Made by a program: the position numbers and the translations under genes. A DNA stretch of 64,000 nucleotides, taken from positions 2,294,001 to 2,358,000 of the forward strand of contig NZ_CP029194.1 in NCBI RefSeq assembly GCF_008642375.1, read 5' to 3'. Source of the stretch: Streptomyces venezuelae. GTDB lineage: Bacteria > Actinomycetota > Actinomycetes > Streptomycetales > Streptomycetaceae. The number at the start of each line of letters is the position of its first letter. Within the stretch, counting starts at the first letter, position 1. The notes under the pieces are model-generated. The model did no database searches, was not told the DNA's origin, and worked only from the letters and a program-made list of their open reading frames with translations. Below, piece after piece: positions 1-8,960 of this stretch.

Positions 1-1
1 G

Positions 2-1099
2 TTCGCCGCCGTGTCCGCCGGCGGTGGCGCGATCGGACTGCTCGCGGGCGGCATGCTCACCGAGTGGCTCGACTGGCGCTGGGTCCTCTTCGTCAACGTA
101 CCGATCGGCCTGCTGATCGCCTTCCTCGCGCCCCGCTACATCGCGGAGTCCGAGCGCCACCCCGGCCGTTTCGACATCGCGGGCGCCATGACGTCGACGC
201 TCGGCATGGCGGCGCTGGTCTACGGGTTCATCCGCGCGTCCGAGAAGGGCTGGAAGGACTCGCTGACCATCGGCTCGTTCGTCGCCGCCGTGGTCCTGCT
301 GGTGGCCTTCGGGCTCGTGGAGTCGAGGGCCAAGGAGCCGATCACCCCGCTGAGGATGTTCGCCGAGCGCAACCGCTCGGGCACGTACGTCATCATGCTC
401 AGCCTCTCGGCCGCGATGTTCGGCATGTTCTTCTTCATCGTCCTGTGGGTCCAGGACGTCCTCGGGTACAGCCCGATCCAGTCCGGTCTCGCCTTCCTTC
501 CCGTGACGGTCGCGATCGTCACGGGCGCGGGGCTGGCCCAGCGGCTGCTGCCGGTCCTCGGGCCGAAGCCGTTCATGGTGAGCGGCTCCGCGATCACCGG
601 GATCGGCCTCTTCTGGCTGACGTTCATCACCTCGGACAGCAGTTACGCAGGGGCCGTCCTCGGCCCGATGGTCCTGTTCGGCTTCGGCATGGGGCTCAAC
701 TTCGTGACCCTCACGCTGACGGCCGTCTCCGGGGTGGCCCAGCACGAGGCGGGTGCCGCGTCGGGCCTGCTCAACGCCACCCAGCAGGTCGGCGGTTCAC
801 TCGGCCTGTCGATCCTGGTCACGGTCTTCGGCACGGCGAGCCGCGAGGAGGGCGTGAAGCAGGCGCCTGACTTCCTCGCGAACGCGACGCCCGAGCAGCA
901 GGCGGAGGTCGCGAAGACGGGGGAGCTGCCCCCGCCCTGGGGCCACGAGGTACTGACCTCGGGCATCTCCTCGGCCTTCACCGCCGCCGTCGGGATGGTG
1001 CTGATCGCGCTGATCACGGCGGTGCTGGTGATCCGGGTCCGCAAGAGCGACCTGGAAGCGCTCAGCGGCCGGGCGGAGGCGGCAGGCCCGGCGGCCTGA
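2..1099 (+). CDS. MFS drug:H+ antiporter, DHA2 (EmrB/QacA) type, C-terminal part
   Basis: These are the last 365 residues of a 14-segment DHA2-type major facilitator pump; the 5' end is outside the window, so no start can be assigned. The visible part opens in a motif-C-like glycine run (SAGGGAIGLLAGG) followed by WRWVLFVNVPIG, which in this family sits between membrane segments 5 and 6. Further hydrophobic segments follow, then a short basic cytoplasmic tail (RVRKSDLEA). The family exports hydrophobic drugs or metabolites using the proton gradient. The substrate cannot be read from sequence, and no regulator is visible on this side. It is followed by imperfect repeats and a strong hairpin, and is convergent with the ADP-ribosylglycohydrolase gene. 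Confidence 0.9.
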   Translation, partial: FAAVSAGGGAIGLLAGGMLTEWLDWRWVLFVNVPIGLLIAFLAPRYIAESERHPGRFDIAGAMTSTLGMAALVYGFIRASEKGWKDSLTIGSFVAAVVLLVAFGLVESRAKEPITPLRMFAERNRSGTYVIMLSLSAAMFGMFFFIVLWVQDVLGYSPIQSGLAFLPVTVAIVTGAGLAQRLLPVLGPKPFMVSGSAITGIGLFWLTFITSDSSYAGAVLGPMVLFGFGMGLNFVTLTLTAVSGVAQHEAGAASGLLNATQQVGGSLGLSILVTVFGTASREEGVKQAPDFLANATPEQQAEVAKTGELPPPWGHEVLTSGISSAFTAAVGMVLIALITAVLVIRVRKSDLEALSGRAEAAGPAA

Positions 1100-1122
1100 C
1101 CGGGGCGGCACCACGTCGGCCC

Positions 1123-1198
1123 GCCCGTACCCCCGAGGACGCCCGTATCCCCGAGTACACCCGTACGCCTCCGAGCGCGTCCGTACGCCTCCGAGCAA
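1123..1198. repeat. Four imperfect 18-20 bp tandem repeats
   Basis: Four head-to-tail copies of a degenerate unit, roughly CCCGTACGCCTCCGAG plus spacer, at 1123-1140, 1141-1158, 1159-1178 and 1179-1198. They lie in the 3' flank of the MFS gene just before the hairpin at 1201. The last two copies are the most alike. There is no coding signal. Confidence 0.6.
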
Positions 1199-1200
1199 GC

Positions 1201-1230
1201 CGATGCCCCCGGCCCGGGCCGGGGGCATCG
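1201..1230. terminator. Bidirectional hairpin terminator (MFS gene / ADP-ribosylglycohydrolase)
   Basis: A perfect palindrome: 13 bp arms (CGATGCCCCCGGC and its complement) around a 4-nt loop. It lies between the stop of the MFS gene and the stop of the convergent gene ending at 1237. It has no U-tract, as is usual for Streptomyces intrinsic terminators. Confidence 0.75.
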
Positions 1231-1236
1231 CAGGTC

Positions 1237-2148
1237 TCAGACGGCCGACCCGTCCGGGACCCACCCCGGAAGGTCCTCGGTCTGCCGCAGCCACTCGGCC
1301 GGCGGAGTTCCGTCCACCGCGGAGGCCACGACGCCCCCGGCGATGGCGCAGGTCGTGTCGACGTCGCCGCCGACCTGCGCGGTCGTCCAGAACATCCGCT
1401 CGAAGTCGCCCAGGGCCCGCGCCGCCGACCAGAGGGCGAAGGGCACGGTGTCGTGCGCGCTGGTCCGCCGGCCGCTGCCGAGCACCGCGGCGACCGTGCC
1501 CGCGTCCCCGTAGTCGAGCATGTCGCGCGCCCGGCGCAGGCCCGCCCCCACCGCGCTGCGCGGCACCAGCGCGACGACGCCGTCGAGCAGCGCCTCGGGC
1601 GAGGGCGGTCCGGCCGGGTCGGCGACGAGGGCGGCGGCGGCCGCCACGGCCATCGCGCCCACCACGGCCTCGCGGTGCTGGTGTGTCGTGTACGCGGAAA
1701 TCTCGGCCTGGTGCGTCGCCTGCTCCGGGTCGTCCGCGTACCAGGCGCCGAGCGGGGCGATCCGCATCGCGGCGCCGTTGCCCCAGGACCCCTGCCCGTT
1801 GAAGAGGGCGGCGGACAGCTCCCGCCAGTCCTCGCCCTCCCTGATGAGCCGGAGCATCCGGTTGACCGCCGGACCGTAGCCGCGGTCGAAGTCGTGGTGG
1901 TTCGCGAAGGACAGGGCGAGGGCGTCCTGGTCGATGCGGTCGTGGCCGGCGAGGACGGCGAGGACGGAGCACGCCATCTCGGTGTCGTCGGTCCACTGCC
2001 AGGGGCCGGGCGGCAGCTCGCGCCGCTTCAGCAGGGGGTAGTGGGCGGGTACGAAGAACTGGGAGCCCAGGGCGTCTCCCACGGACAGCCCGCGCAGGCT
2101 GGCCAGGGCGCGGTCGAAGCGCCGGTCGAGTGAGGAGTCAGCGGTCAT
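1237..2148 (-). CDS. ADP-ribosylglycohydrolase family protein (DraG-like)
   Basis: A 303-residue protein of the ADP-ribosyl-glycohydrolase fold, which hydrolyses ADP-ribose linkages on proteins or small molecules with two Mg2+ ions. The metal-binding signatures are present: an N-terminal GLSVGDALG, WTDDTEM at about residue 53, and a C-terminal GGDVDTTCAIAGG. Length is normal for the family. The start is an ATG with only a weak upstream purine run, 12 bp after the stop of the histidine phosphatase gene, so the two are probably cotranscribed. The actual target (DraG-type arginine, ADP-ribosyl-serine, or a nucleotide metabolite) is not predictable. Confidence 0.88.
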   Translation of the reverse strand: MTADSSLDRRFDRALASLRGLSVGDALGSQFFVPAHYPLLKRRELPPGPWQWTDDTEMACSVLAVLAGHDRIDQDALALSFANHHDFDRGYGPAVNRMLRLIREGEDWRELSAALFNGQGSWGNGAAMRIAPLGAWYADDPEQATHQAEISAYTTHQHREAVVGAMAVAAAAALVADPAGPPSPEALLDGVVALVPRSAVGAGLRRARDMLDYGDAGTVAAVLGSGRRTSAHDTVPFALWSAARALGDFERMFWTTAQVGGDVDTTCAIAGGVVASAVDGTPPAEWLRQTEDLPGWVPDGSAV

Positions 2149-2160
2149 CGCTCAACCACT

Positions 2161-2820
2161 CTATCCGGTGTGCCCGTACGGTTCCGGGGTACGCCAGCGT
2201 TCGAACGGCCTGTCCAGCCGGTATCTCCCGTCCTCGCCCAGCAGGAGCGTGTGGGTCTCCGCGTTGCCGGGGTTCGACAGGGACTCGAAGTCCGCGACCG
2301 TCCAGTGGAACCAGCGCATGCAGAACAGCCGCATGGTCAGCCCATGGGTGACGAGGAGGACGTTCGGCGGGTGGTCGGGAGCCTCGAAACTGCGGTAGAG
2401 GCTCTCCAGGAAGGCCCCGACCCGGTCGTACACGTCCGCCCCGGACTCACCCTGGGCGAAGCGGTAGAAGAAGTGCCCGTACGCGTCCCGGTACGCCTTC
2501 TGCAGGCGTACGTCTTCCCGTTCCTGCCAGTTGCCCCAGTCCTGCTCCCGCAGGCGTGGCTCCTCCCGCACCCGCATCTGCTCCCGGGGCAGCCGGAAGG
2601 CCCGGAGGGTCTCGTGCGTGCGGCGGTACGGCGACACGTAGACGCTGACCTGCTCGTCCCCGAACAGGTCCCGCAACCGCTCCCCCGTCTCCTCCGCCTG
2701 CCGCCACCCGGTCTCGGTGAGCCGGAGCGCGTGATCGGGCTCGCGCTCGTACACCGTGTCATCGACATTGCCCTCGGACTCTCCGTGCCGTACGAGAACG
2801 ATGCGCCGCGGTCGTGCCAT
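2161..2820 (-). CDS. Histidine phosphatase (phosphoglycerate-mutase-like) family protein
   Basis: A 219-residue cytoplasmic protein of the histidine phosphatase superfamily. The phospho-accepting histidine is in VLVRHGESEGN near the N-terminus, and the second catalytic histidine is in LLVTHGLTMR at about residue 160. Arginines in YVSPYRRTHET complete the phosphate pocket. The family includes phosphoglycerate mutases, sugar phosphatases and phosphoprotein phosphatases, and nothing here fixes the substrate. The ATG is preceded by GGGTCGGGG. It lies about 100 bp downstream of the DUF4937-like gene and just upstream of the ADP-ribosylglycohydrolase, in a leftward group of four genes. Confidence 0.88.
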   Translation of the reverse strand: MARPRRIVLVRHGESEGNVDDTVYEREPDHALRLTETGWRQAEETGERLRDLFGDEQVSVYVSPYRRTHETLRAFRLPREQMRVREEPRLREQDWGNWQEREDVRLQKAYRDAYGHFFYRFAQGESGADVYDRVGAFLESLYRSFEAPDHPPNVLLVTHGLTMRLFCMRWFHWTVADFESLSNPGNAETHTLLLGEDGRYRLDRPFERWRTPEPYGHTG

Positions 2821-2924
2821 ACCCCGACCCTAGATCGCGGGCCGGTGGGAGGCTCGGCCGAGGTCCCCGTCGGAGCCCATCCGGTGGAGGCCCCGGCACG
2901 TGGACCGGGCGGCCCCACTCGCCC

Positions 2925-3530
2925 TCAGACCGTCCAGGCCGGATCGAGCTGCACCACGTCACCGGACAGCGCCGCCACGTCGGCATCGGTCCTGGCACGC
3001 AGGCCGAGCCGCTCGACCCGCTCCACCCGGTACTTGCCGTGCTCCGCGGCGGAGCGCCACATCGAGAGCACCAGGAACTCGCTGCCCGGCGCCTCGCCGA
3101 ACAGGCCCCGCAGCATGCCGGGGGATCCGGCCATCGCCGGGTTCCACACCTTCTCCTGCATGAGCGCGAAATGCTCGGCCCGGTCCTCGTGGACGCGGCA
3201 GTGCGCCACCCGTGCCACGTCGGCGTCGGTGAACTTCGGCTCGAATCCCGTCTTCACGTCGAAGCGGTGGTCGAACAGCTTCACCTGGTTGTCCTTGAAC
3301 GTGCCCACCTGCGAGGCCGCCAGACGATCGTGCGACCGCGCCATGAACGAGTCGTAGAAGGCCCGGCTCTCCCAGAACGCGAAGATGTGGGCGACGTCCG
3401 GCCGAGCCCGGCTCCACCCGCCGCCCTGGCCCCGGAATCCCGGCTCACCGAGCAGCCCCGCCCATTTTCGCTGTCCCCGCTCGAACCCCCGACGGTCCAC
3501 CACGGTGCAGCGAATCCACTTGACCAGCAC
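2925..3530 (-). CDS. DUF4937 / YdbC-like dimeric ferredoxin-fold protein
   Basis: A 201-residue protein beginning MLVKWIRCTVVDRRGFERGQ, with two related halves. Each half has the look of an antibiotic-monooxygenase-like ferredoxin fold: a strand, then 'W..lEPGFRGQGGGW', then HIFAFWESRAFYDSFMARSHD, and again HCRVHEDRAEHFALMQEKVW with FLVLSMWRSAAEHGKY. It resembles the DUF4937/YdbC family found beside acetyltransferase genes in actinobacteria. No catalytic activity is established for the family to my knowledge. The start is GTG; the gene follows the N-acetyltransferase by 42 bp. The family assignment is from memory of sequence style, not a search. Confidence 0.7.
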   Translation of the reverse strand: MLVKWIRCTVVDRRGFERGQRKWAGLLGEPGFRGQGGGWSRARPDVAHIFAFWESRAFYDSFMARSHDRLAASQVGTFKDNQVKLFDHRFDVKTGFEPKFTDADVARVAHCRVHEDRAEHFALMQEKVWNPAMAGSPGMLRGLFGEAPGSEFLVLSMWRSAAEHGKYRVERVERLGLRARTDADVAALSGDVVQLDPAWTV

Positions 3531-3572
3531 CGCGCCATCGTACGGGCCCCGGGAGCGCCCCGGCAGTACGCG

Positions 3573-4433
3573 TCAGACTCCCATCGCATGCAGCCGTTCG
3601 AGGCCCGCGCGCTCCTCGTCGTCCATCTCGATGCCGAAGTCCTTCTCCAGCGTTGCCGCCAACTCGCCGACGGTCACCACCCGTTCCTCGGTGACACCGT
3701 CCGTCCGCGTGGTCGTCAGCGTCTCGCGCACCAGCGCCCTGCGCACCTCGGCCCCGGGCTGCTGTGCCACGACCTGTCCGAGGAAGCGCGACTCCGGGTG
3801 GCTGGAGCTGAAGTGGTTCATGACCGTGAAGTCGCCCGGGTACAGGGTTTGCGGGGAGAAGGCGTACAGATCGGTCCAGCCGTGCGGACGCAGGGAGCGC
3901 AGGACGTGGATGCCCTCGTCCTCGGCCCCGATCCCGAACGTCCAACCGCCCTGCTCCACGCGAGCGCCGTCCCGCAGAGGCACCGGCTCCAACGGCCCCT
4001 GCCAGCCGAACCCCACATCGGTGAGCCACTGTTCGCCCTCCGCCTGGACGACCAGCAGCGCGTGCGTGACGGGCAGCAGCGCCGCACCCCGGGTGCGGTT
4101 GCGGGCTCCACGCCCGGCCACCGGGAAGCCGATCCGCTCCAGCGCCGCCGCAAGGAGCGAGTTCTGTTCGTAGCAGTAGCCACCTCGGCGACGGCCGACG
4201 AGTTTCCTCTGAAGGCTCTTCAGATCAAGGGGGACCGGTCGGCCGAGAGCCACGTCGAGGTTCTCGAAGGGAATGGACCGGACATGAGCCCGGTGTATCG
4301 CCTTCAACGTCCGCAGATCGGTGGAGAGTTCCCCGTCCCGCCCGATGTCGTAGCCGATTCGAGCCAGATAAGCGTCGAGATCCAGCTCGTCACCACTCCA
4401 CAAACCGCTCTCCCCCTCCACCGTCGGGTCCAC
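3573..4433 (-). CDS. Arylamine N-acetyltransferase
   Basis: A 286-residue member of the NAT family, which moves acetyl (or another acyl) from CoA to arylamines, hydrazines or amide-forming amines through a catalytic cysteine. The Cys-His-Asp triad is visible: Cys in RRGGYCYEQN, His in VTHALLVVQ and Asp in WLTDVGFGWQGP. Length is typical for bacterial NATs (about 275-285). The GTG at 4433 has no ribosome-binding site. A TTG ten codons inside (4403) sits correctly behind a GGAGGGGGAG, so the true start may be there. It heads the leftward group of four genes and is divergent from the TerD-like gene. In Streptomyces some NATs serve ansamycin macrolactam closure, but no such cluster is here. Confidence 0.92.
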   Translation of the reverse strand: MDPTVEGESGLWSGDELDLDAYLARIGYDIGRDGELSTDLRTLKAIHRAHVRSIPFENLDVALGRPVPLDLKSLQRKLVGRRRGGYCYEQNSLLAAALERIGFPVAGRGARNRTRGAALLPVTHALLVVQAEGEQWLTDVGFGWQGPLEPVPLRDGARVEQGGWTFGIGAEDEGIHVLRSLRPHGWTDLYAFSPQTLYPGDFTVMNHFSSSHPESRFLGQVVAQQPGAEVRRALVRETLTTTRTDGVTEERVVTVGELAATLEKDFGIEMDDEERAGLERLHAMGV

Positions 4434-4549
4434 TGTCGTAAGCCCATGACACCATGAGCAATCTCCCCGCCACCACGGGCTTTCGAGCGTGGCGGGGCGA
4501 CGGTCGAGGCGAGGCGTACGCGGGGGCGTGCGTGGAGAGGGGAAGCACC

Positions 4550-5080
4550 GTGAGCGGACTCAACAAGGGCGTCGCTAAGGTCGAGGTGACGCTCAAGTGG
4601 GACCCGGCCCCGACGGGCACGCCGGCCCACGACCTGGACCTCGTCGCCGGCGTGTTCACGGCCGACGACCCGCACGGCTCCCCGGTCTACCTGGTGCACT
4701 TCGGCAGCCGCTCCCCCGACGGCACGATCACGCTCCACCGTGACAGCCGTACGGGCCAGGGCTTCGGCTACGACGAGGCGATGACGCTGGAGCTGGACCG
4801 GCTGGCACCCCACTACGCGCGCGTGGTGGTGGGCGTGACCGTGCAACAGGGTGGCGGCAGGCTGGTCTTCGGCGACATAGCGAACACCGGCATACGCGTC
4901 CGCGAGGGGTACACCGACCTCCTGACCCACGACTTCTCGGACGTGGCGGGCGCCCTGTCGGCGACGGTCGTGGAGTTCACCCGGGACGGCGCGGACGGCT
5001 GGTCGTACCGCGCGATCAGCCGCGGCTTCGACGCCGACCCCCGCGCCTTCGCGACGCTCCTCGGTTCCACGCCCGCCTGA
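4550..5080 (+). CDS. TerD-family (CABP) stress protein
   Basis: A 176-residue TerD-type beta-sandwich protein, a family of calcium-binding stress and tellurite-resistance proteins abundant in Streptomyces. The characteristic run is present: KVEVTLKWDP, DLDLVAGVFTADDP, VHFGSRSPDGTI, DEAMTLELDRL and a C-terminal ATVVEFTRDG. I chose the GTG at 4550 (MSGLNKGV...) because GAGAGGGG lies about 8 bases upstream and family members start this way. An in-frame ATG at 4454 would add 32 low-quality residues. The gene stands alone, without the terZABCE set, and ends just before a hairpin facing nrdJ. Confidence 0.87.
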   Translation: MSGLNKGVAKVEVTLKWDPAPTGTPAHDLDLVAGVFTADDPHGSPVYLVHFGSRSPDGTITLHRDSRTGQGFGYDEAMTLELDRLAPHYARVVVGVTVQQGGGRLVFGDIANTGIRVREGYTDLLTHDFSDVAGALSATVVEFTRDGADGWSYRAISRGFDADPRAFATLLGSTPA

Positions 5081-5103
5081 GGACGCTCCCCCTCCCGATG
5101 CGC

Positions 5104-5140
5104 GAGAGAGGGTGCCGACCGATGGTCGACACCCTCTCTC
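5104..5140. terminator. Hairpin terminator between TerD-like gene and nrdJ
   Basis: 17 bp arms (5104-5120 and 5124-5140, starting GAGAGAGGGTG) with one C-A mismatch and a 3-nt loop, in the gap between two convergent genes. It can serve both directions. Confidence 0.75.
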
Positions 5141-5220
5141 AGGTGAGGCTCAGCGCCCTGGGCGGTTGCGCCCTGGGCGGTGGTTGCTCACCGCCGCCCC
5201 GGACGCGGTTCCGCTCGCTG

Positions 5221-8121
5221 TCAGCTGCAGCCGCTGGTGGAGCCGCAGCCCTCGCAGATGTAGCAGGAGCCGGCGCGCTGCATCTTCGTACCGCAGGAGA
5301 AGCAGAGCGGGGCGTCGGCGCTGATGCCGAGCTGCATCTCGACGAGCTCCGCCGAGGTGTGCGCCTGCTTCACGGCCGGGACCTCGGCCTGCGGGGCCGG
5401 GACCGGGGCCGCGACGGCCTTCAGTTCCTGGGCGCGGGGAGCGGACTGGGCCAGCCCCTCGACATCCAGGTCGTCCTCCTCGGACTGCTCGTACGAGCCG
5501 GTGTCCAGGTGACGCTGACGCTCCTCGGCCGAGTGGATGCCGAGGGCCGAGCGGGTCTCGAAGGGCAGGAAGTCGAGCGCCAGGCGACGGAAGATGTAGT
5601 CGACGATCGACTGCGCCATCCGGACGTCCGGGTCGTCCGTCATCCCGGCCGGCTCGAAGCGCATGTTCGTGAACTTCGAGACGTAGGTCTCCAGCGGAAC
5701 GCCGTACTGCAGGCCGACGGAGACGGCGATGGAGAAGGCGTCCATCATGCCTGCGAGGGTCGAGCCCTGCTTCGACATCTTCAGGAAGACCTCGCCGAGA
5801 CCGTCGTCCGGGTAGGAGTTGGCGGTCATGTAGCCCTCGGCGCCACCCACGGTGAAGGAGGTGGTGATCCCCGGACGGCCCTTGGGCAGACGCTTGCGGA
5901 CCGGGCGGTACTCGACGACCTTCTCGACGGCCTCGCGGATCGTCGCCTCGGACTTCGCGGTGACCTCGGCCTTCTCGTTCTCCTTCTTCTTGGCGGAGAG
6001 CGGCTGGCCGACCTTGCAGTTGTCGCGGTAGATCGCGAGCGCCTTGACGCCCATCTTCCAGGCCTCGAAGTAGACCTCCTCGACGTCCTCGACCGTGGCC
6101 GTCTCCGGCAGGTTCACGGTCTTGGAGAGGGCGCCCGAGATCCACGGCTGGATGGCGGCCATCATGCGGACGTGGCCCATCGCGGAGATGGAGCGCTCGC
6201 CCATCGCGCAGTCGAAGACCTCGTAGTGCTCGGTCTTCAGGCCGGGGGCGTCGATCACATTGCCGTGCTCGGCGATGTGGGCGACGATCGCCTCGATCTG
6301 CTCCTCCTGGTAGCCCAGGCGGCGCAGGGCCTGCGGGACGGTGCCGTTGACGATCTGCATCGAGCCGCCGCCGACGAGCTTCTTGAACTTGACCAGGGCG
6401 AGGTCGGGCTCGAGGCCGGTGGTGTCGCAGGACATCGCGAGACCGATGGTGCCGGTCGGGGCGATGACCGAGGCCTGGGCGTTCCGGAAGCCGTTCTTGG
6501 CGCCGAGGCTGATCACGTCCTGCCAGGCCTCCGTGGCGGCGGCCCAGATCGGCGAGTCCAGGTCGTCCATGCGGACGGCCTTGGTGTTCTCGTCGGCGTG
6601 CTGCTGCATGACGCGCTGGTGCGGCTCGGCGTTGCGGGCGTAGCCGTCGTAGGCGCCGACGACCGCGGCGAGCTCGGCGGAGCGCTTGTACGAGGTGCCG
6701 GTCATCAGGGAGGAGATGGCACCGGCGAGGGCGCGGCCGCCGTCGGAGTCGTACGCGTGGCCGGTCGCCATCAGCAGGGCGCCGAGGTTGGCGTAGCCGA
6801 TGCCGAGCTGGCGGAATGCGCGGGTGTTCTCGCCGATCTTCTCGGTCGGGAAGTCGGCGAAGCAGATGGAGATGTCCATCGCGGTGATGACGAGCTCGAC
6901 GACCTTGGCGAAGCGCTCGACGTCGAAGGACTGGTTGCCCTTGCCGTCGTCCTTGAGGAACTTCATGAGGTTCAGCGAGGCGAGGTTGCAGGACGTGTTG
7001 TCCAGGTGCATGTACTCGCTGCACGGGTTCGAGCCGTTGATACGGCCGGACTCGGGGCAGGTGTGCCAGCGGTTGATCGTGTCGTCGTACTGGATGCCCG
7101 GGTCGGCGCAGGCCCAGGCGGCCTCGGCCATCTTGCGGAAGAGCGACTTGGCGTCGACCTCCTCGATGACCTCGCCCGTCATGCGGGAGGTGAGACCGAA
7201 CTTGCCACCGGACTCGACGGCCTTCATGAACGTGTCGTTCACGCGGACGGAGTTGTTGGCGTTCTGGTACTGGACGGACGTGATGTCGTCGCCGCCCAGG
7301 TCCATGTCGAAGCCCGCGTCACGGAGGGCGCGGATCTTCTCCTCCTCCTTGACCTTGGTCTCGATGAAGTTCTCGATGTCGGGGTGGTCGACGTCGAGGA
7401 TGACCATCTTGGCCGCACGGCGGGTCGCACCGCCCGACTTGATGGTTCCCGCGGAGGCGTCGGCGCCGCGCATGAAGGAGACCGGGCCGGAGGCGTTGCC
7501 GCCGGAGGAGAGCAGCTCCTTGGAGGAGCGGATGCGGGAGAGGTTCAGGCCGGCGCCGGAGCCGCCCTTGAAGATCATGCCCTCTTCCTTGTACCAGTCG
7601 AGGATGGACTCCATGGAGTCGTCGACGGACAGGATGAAGCAGGCGGAGACCTGCTGGGGCTGCGGGGTGCCGACGTTGAACCAGACCGGCGAGTTGAAGC
7701 TGAAGATCTGGTGCAGGAGGGCATAGGCCAGCTCGTGCTCGAAGATCTCGGCGTCGGCGGGCGACGCGAAGTAGCCGTACTCCTCGCCGGCCTTCGTGTA
7801 CGTCTTCACGATCCGGTCGATGAGCTGCTTGAGACCGGTCTCGCGCTGCGGGGTGCCGACGGCTCCGCGGAAGTACTTGCTGGTGACGATGTTGACCGCG
7901 TTCACCGACCAGAAGTCGGGGAACTCGACGCCACGCTGCTCGAAGTTGATCGAGCCGTCGCGCCAGTTGGTCATGACGACGTCACGACGCTCCCAGGCCA
8001 CCTCGTCGTACGGATGCACGCCAGGGGTGGTGTGGATGCGCTCGATACGCAGGCCCTTGCTCGCCGACTTGGCTCCCTTGTTGCGGGAACCACGTGCCGG
8101 GCCGCTCGCCGTCTCTGTCAT
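5221..8121 (-). CDS. nrdJ: Adenosylcobalamin-dependent (class II) ribonucleotide reductase
   Basis: A 966-residue class II ribonucleotide reductase, which reduces ribonucleotides to deoxyribonucleotides with adenosylcobalamin as radical generator, independent of oxygen. Visible features: the substrate-site region with SACFILSVDD (about residue 165), the finger-loop cysteine in NPCSEYMHLDN, CNLASLNL, PTGTIGLAMSCDT, and a C-terminal cysteine cluster (CFSCGTKMQRAGSCYIC) that acts as a zinc-ribbon-like shuttle. The start at 8121 (MTETASGP) has GGGAGG just upstream; an in-frame ATG 27 bases earlier does not. It lies 172 bp downstream of nrdR on the same strand, the nrdRJ arrangement known in S. 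coelicolor. No B12 riboswitch motif was seen upstream; regulation is expected through NrdR. Confidence 0.96.
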   Translation of the reverse strand: MTETASGPARGSRNKGAKSASKGLRIERIHTTPGVHPYDEVAWERRDVVMTNWRDGSINFEQRGVEFPDFWSVNAVNIVTSKYFRGAVGTPQRETGLKQLIDRIVKTYTKAGEEYGYFASPADAEIFEHELAYALLHQIFSFNSPVWFNVGTPQPQQVSACFILSVDDSMESILDWYKEEGMIFKGGSGAGLNLSRIRSSKELLSSGGNASGPVSFMRGADASAGTIKSGGATRRAAKMVILDVDHPDIENFIETKVKEEEKIRALRDAGFDMDLGGDDITSVQYQNANNSVRVNDTFMKAVESGGKFGLTSRMTGEVIEEVDAKSLFRKMAEAAWACADPGIQYDDTINRWHTCPESGRINGSNPCSEYMHLDNTSCNLASLNLMKFLKDDGKGNQSFDVERFAKVVELVITAMDISICFADFPTEKIGENTRAFRQLGIGYANLGALLMATGHAYDSDGGRALAGAISSLMTGTSYKRSAELAAVVGAYDGYARNAEPHQRVMQQHADENTKAVRMDDLDSPIWAAATEAWQDVISLGAKNGFRNAQASVIAPTGTIGLAMSCDTTGLEPDLALVKFKKLVGGGSMQIVNGTVPQALRRLGYQEEQIEAIVAHIAEHGNVIDAPGLKTEHYEVFDCAMGERSISAMGHVRMMAAIQPWISGALSKTVNLPETATVEDVEEVYFEAWKMGVKALAIYRDNCKVGQPLSAKKKENEKAEVTAKSEATIREAVEKVVEYRPVRKRLPKGRPGITTSFTVGGAEGYMTANSYPDDGLGEVFLKMSKQGSTLAGMMDAFSIAVSVGLQYGVPLETYVSKFTNMRFEPAGMTDDPDVRMAQSIVDYIFRRLALDFLPFETRSALGIHSAEERQRHLDTGSYEQSEEDDLDVEGLAQSAPRAQELKAVAAPVPAPQAEVPAVKQAHTSAELVEMQLGISADAPLCFSCGTKMQRAGSCYICEGCGSTSGCS

Positions 8122-8293
8122 GCCGCCTCCCATATACGGGCAAAACACACTTTGGCACCCAGAAAGTCCCAGGGCACCGTCTTCTGTACGTCTTTCGGTA
8201 CTGCTGCCACGAGGACCGCGCGGGTCACCCGGGGCACGTCTGTCGGGCCGCTCGGCGGCCGATCGCCGGGCCGTGGTCGACCCGGACCGCCGA

Positions 8294-8803
8294 TCAGTCG
8301 GCGGCGGTGGCGGGAACGGGGACCTCAGGGGTCGCCCCGGTCCCGCGGTTCTCAGCGGGAGACCGCTCGCGGAGTTCCACGATGGCGGTCTCGAAGTCTT
8401 CGAGGCTGTCGAAGGCCTTGTACACGGACGCGAAGCGCAGGTACGCGACGAGGTCGAGCTCCTGCAGGGGGCCGAGGATGGCCAGACCCACGTCGTGGGT
8501 GGTCAGCTCGGCGCTGCCGGTGGCGCGCACCGCCTCCTCGACCCGCTGGCCGAGCTTGGCGAGGGCGTCCTCGGTGACCGGTCGCCCCTGGCACGCCTTG
8601 CGCACGCCCGAGATGACCTTGGTGCGACTGAAGGGCTCGGTGACACCGGACCGCTTCACGACCATGAGCGAGCACGTCTCCACCGTGGTGAAGCGGCGGG
8701 AGCAGTCGGGGCACTGGCGACGGCGTCGGATCGACGTCCCGTCGTCGGTGGTGCGACTGTCGACGACACGGCTGTCGGGGTGCCTGCAGAAGGGGCAGTG
8801 CAT
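8294..8803 (-). CDS. nrdR: Transcriptional repressor of ribonucleotide reductase genes
   Basis: A 169-residue NrdR: an N-terminal zinc ribbon ([13 protein letters not shown] ... [13 protein letters not shown]), then an ATP-cone domain ([24 protein letters not shown], about residues 48-140) that senses ATP/dATP. It represses ribonucleotide reductase genes by binding paired 16-bp NrdR boxes. The ATG at 8803 is preceded by GAGGGAGGG, and family members start exactly MHCPFC. Two NrdR boxes lie 111-157 bp upstream, so nrdR and the downstream nrdJ are probably autoregulated. It is divergent from lexA. Confidence 0.96.
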   Translation of the reverse strand: MHCPFCRHPDSRVVDSRTTDDGTSIRRRRQCPDCSRRFTTVETCSLMVVKRSGVTEPFSRTKVISGVRKACQGRPVTEDALAKLGQRVEEAVRATGSAELTTHDVGLAILGPLQELDLVAYLRFASVYKAFDSLEDFETAIVELRERSPAENRGTGATPEVPVPATAAD

Positions 8804-8913
8804 GGCTTCCGACCCTCCCTCACGGCACGACTGATGAGCCTCGCCCGGCCCGTCAAGGCCCTGCGAAGCGACCTCCAGCATAGGCGATGCGAGCAGCCCC
8901 GGCAGACCGGGGA

Positions 8914-8929
8914 CCACTACCCCTGGGCG
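8914..8929 (-). promoter_or_regulatory. NrdR box 2 (promoter-proximal, degenerate)
   Basis: Read on the minus strand the 16-mer is CGCCCAGGGGTAGTGG. It keeps the flanking C and TAG-TGG positions of the NrdR consensus (acaCwAtATaTwGtgt) but the centre is GC-rich. The case rests on exact spacing: 15 bp separate it from box 1, giving 31 bp centre-to-centre (about three helical turns), as known for paired NrdR boxes. Confidence 0.6.
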
Positions 8930-8944
8930 GTCGATGCCATCCAA

Positions 8945-8960
8945 CCACTAGATCTTGGGT
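8945..8960 (-). promoter_or_regulatory. NrdR box 1
   Basis: Read on the minus strand ACCCAAGATCTAGTGG; read on plus, CCACTAGATCTTGGGT. The core C-w-A-n-A-T-n-T-w-G matches the NrdR-box consensus at every strongly conserved position. It is located upstream of nrdR and presumably controls the nrdRJ transcript. Confidence 0.75.

Noticed and set aside
8122..8293. Possible cobalamin riboswitch before nrdJ
   Set aside because: No B12-box-like conserved core was seen in the nrdR-nrdJ gap or upstream of nrdR; NrdR boxes explain regulation.
5098..8577. An 1,159-codon open frame opposite nrdJ and nrdR
   Set aside because: It is the mirror of a highly conserved reductase; Leu/Gly/Asp/Val-rich translation with no family resemblance.
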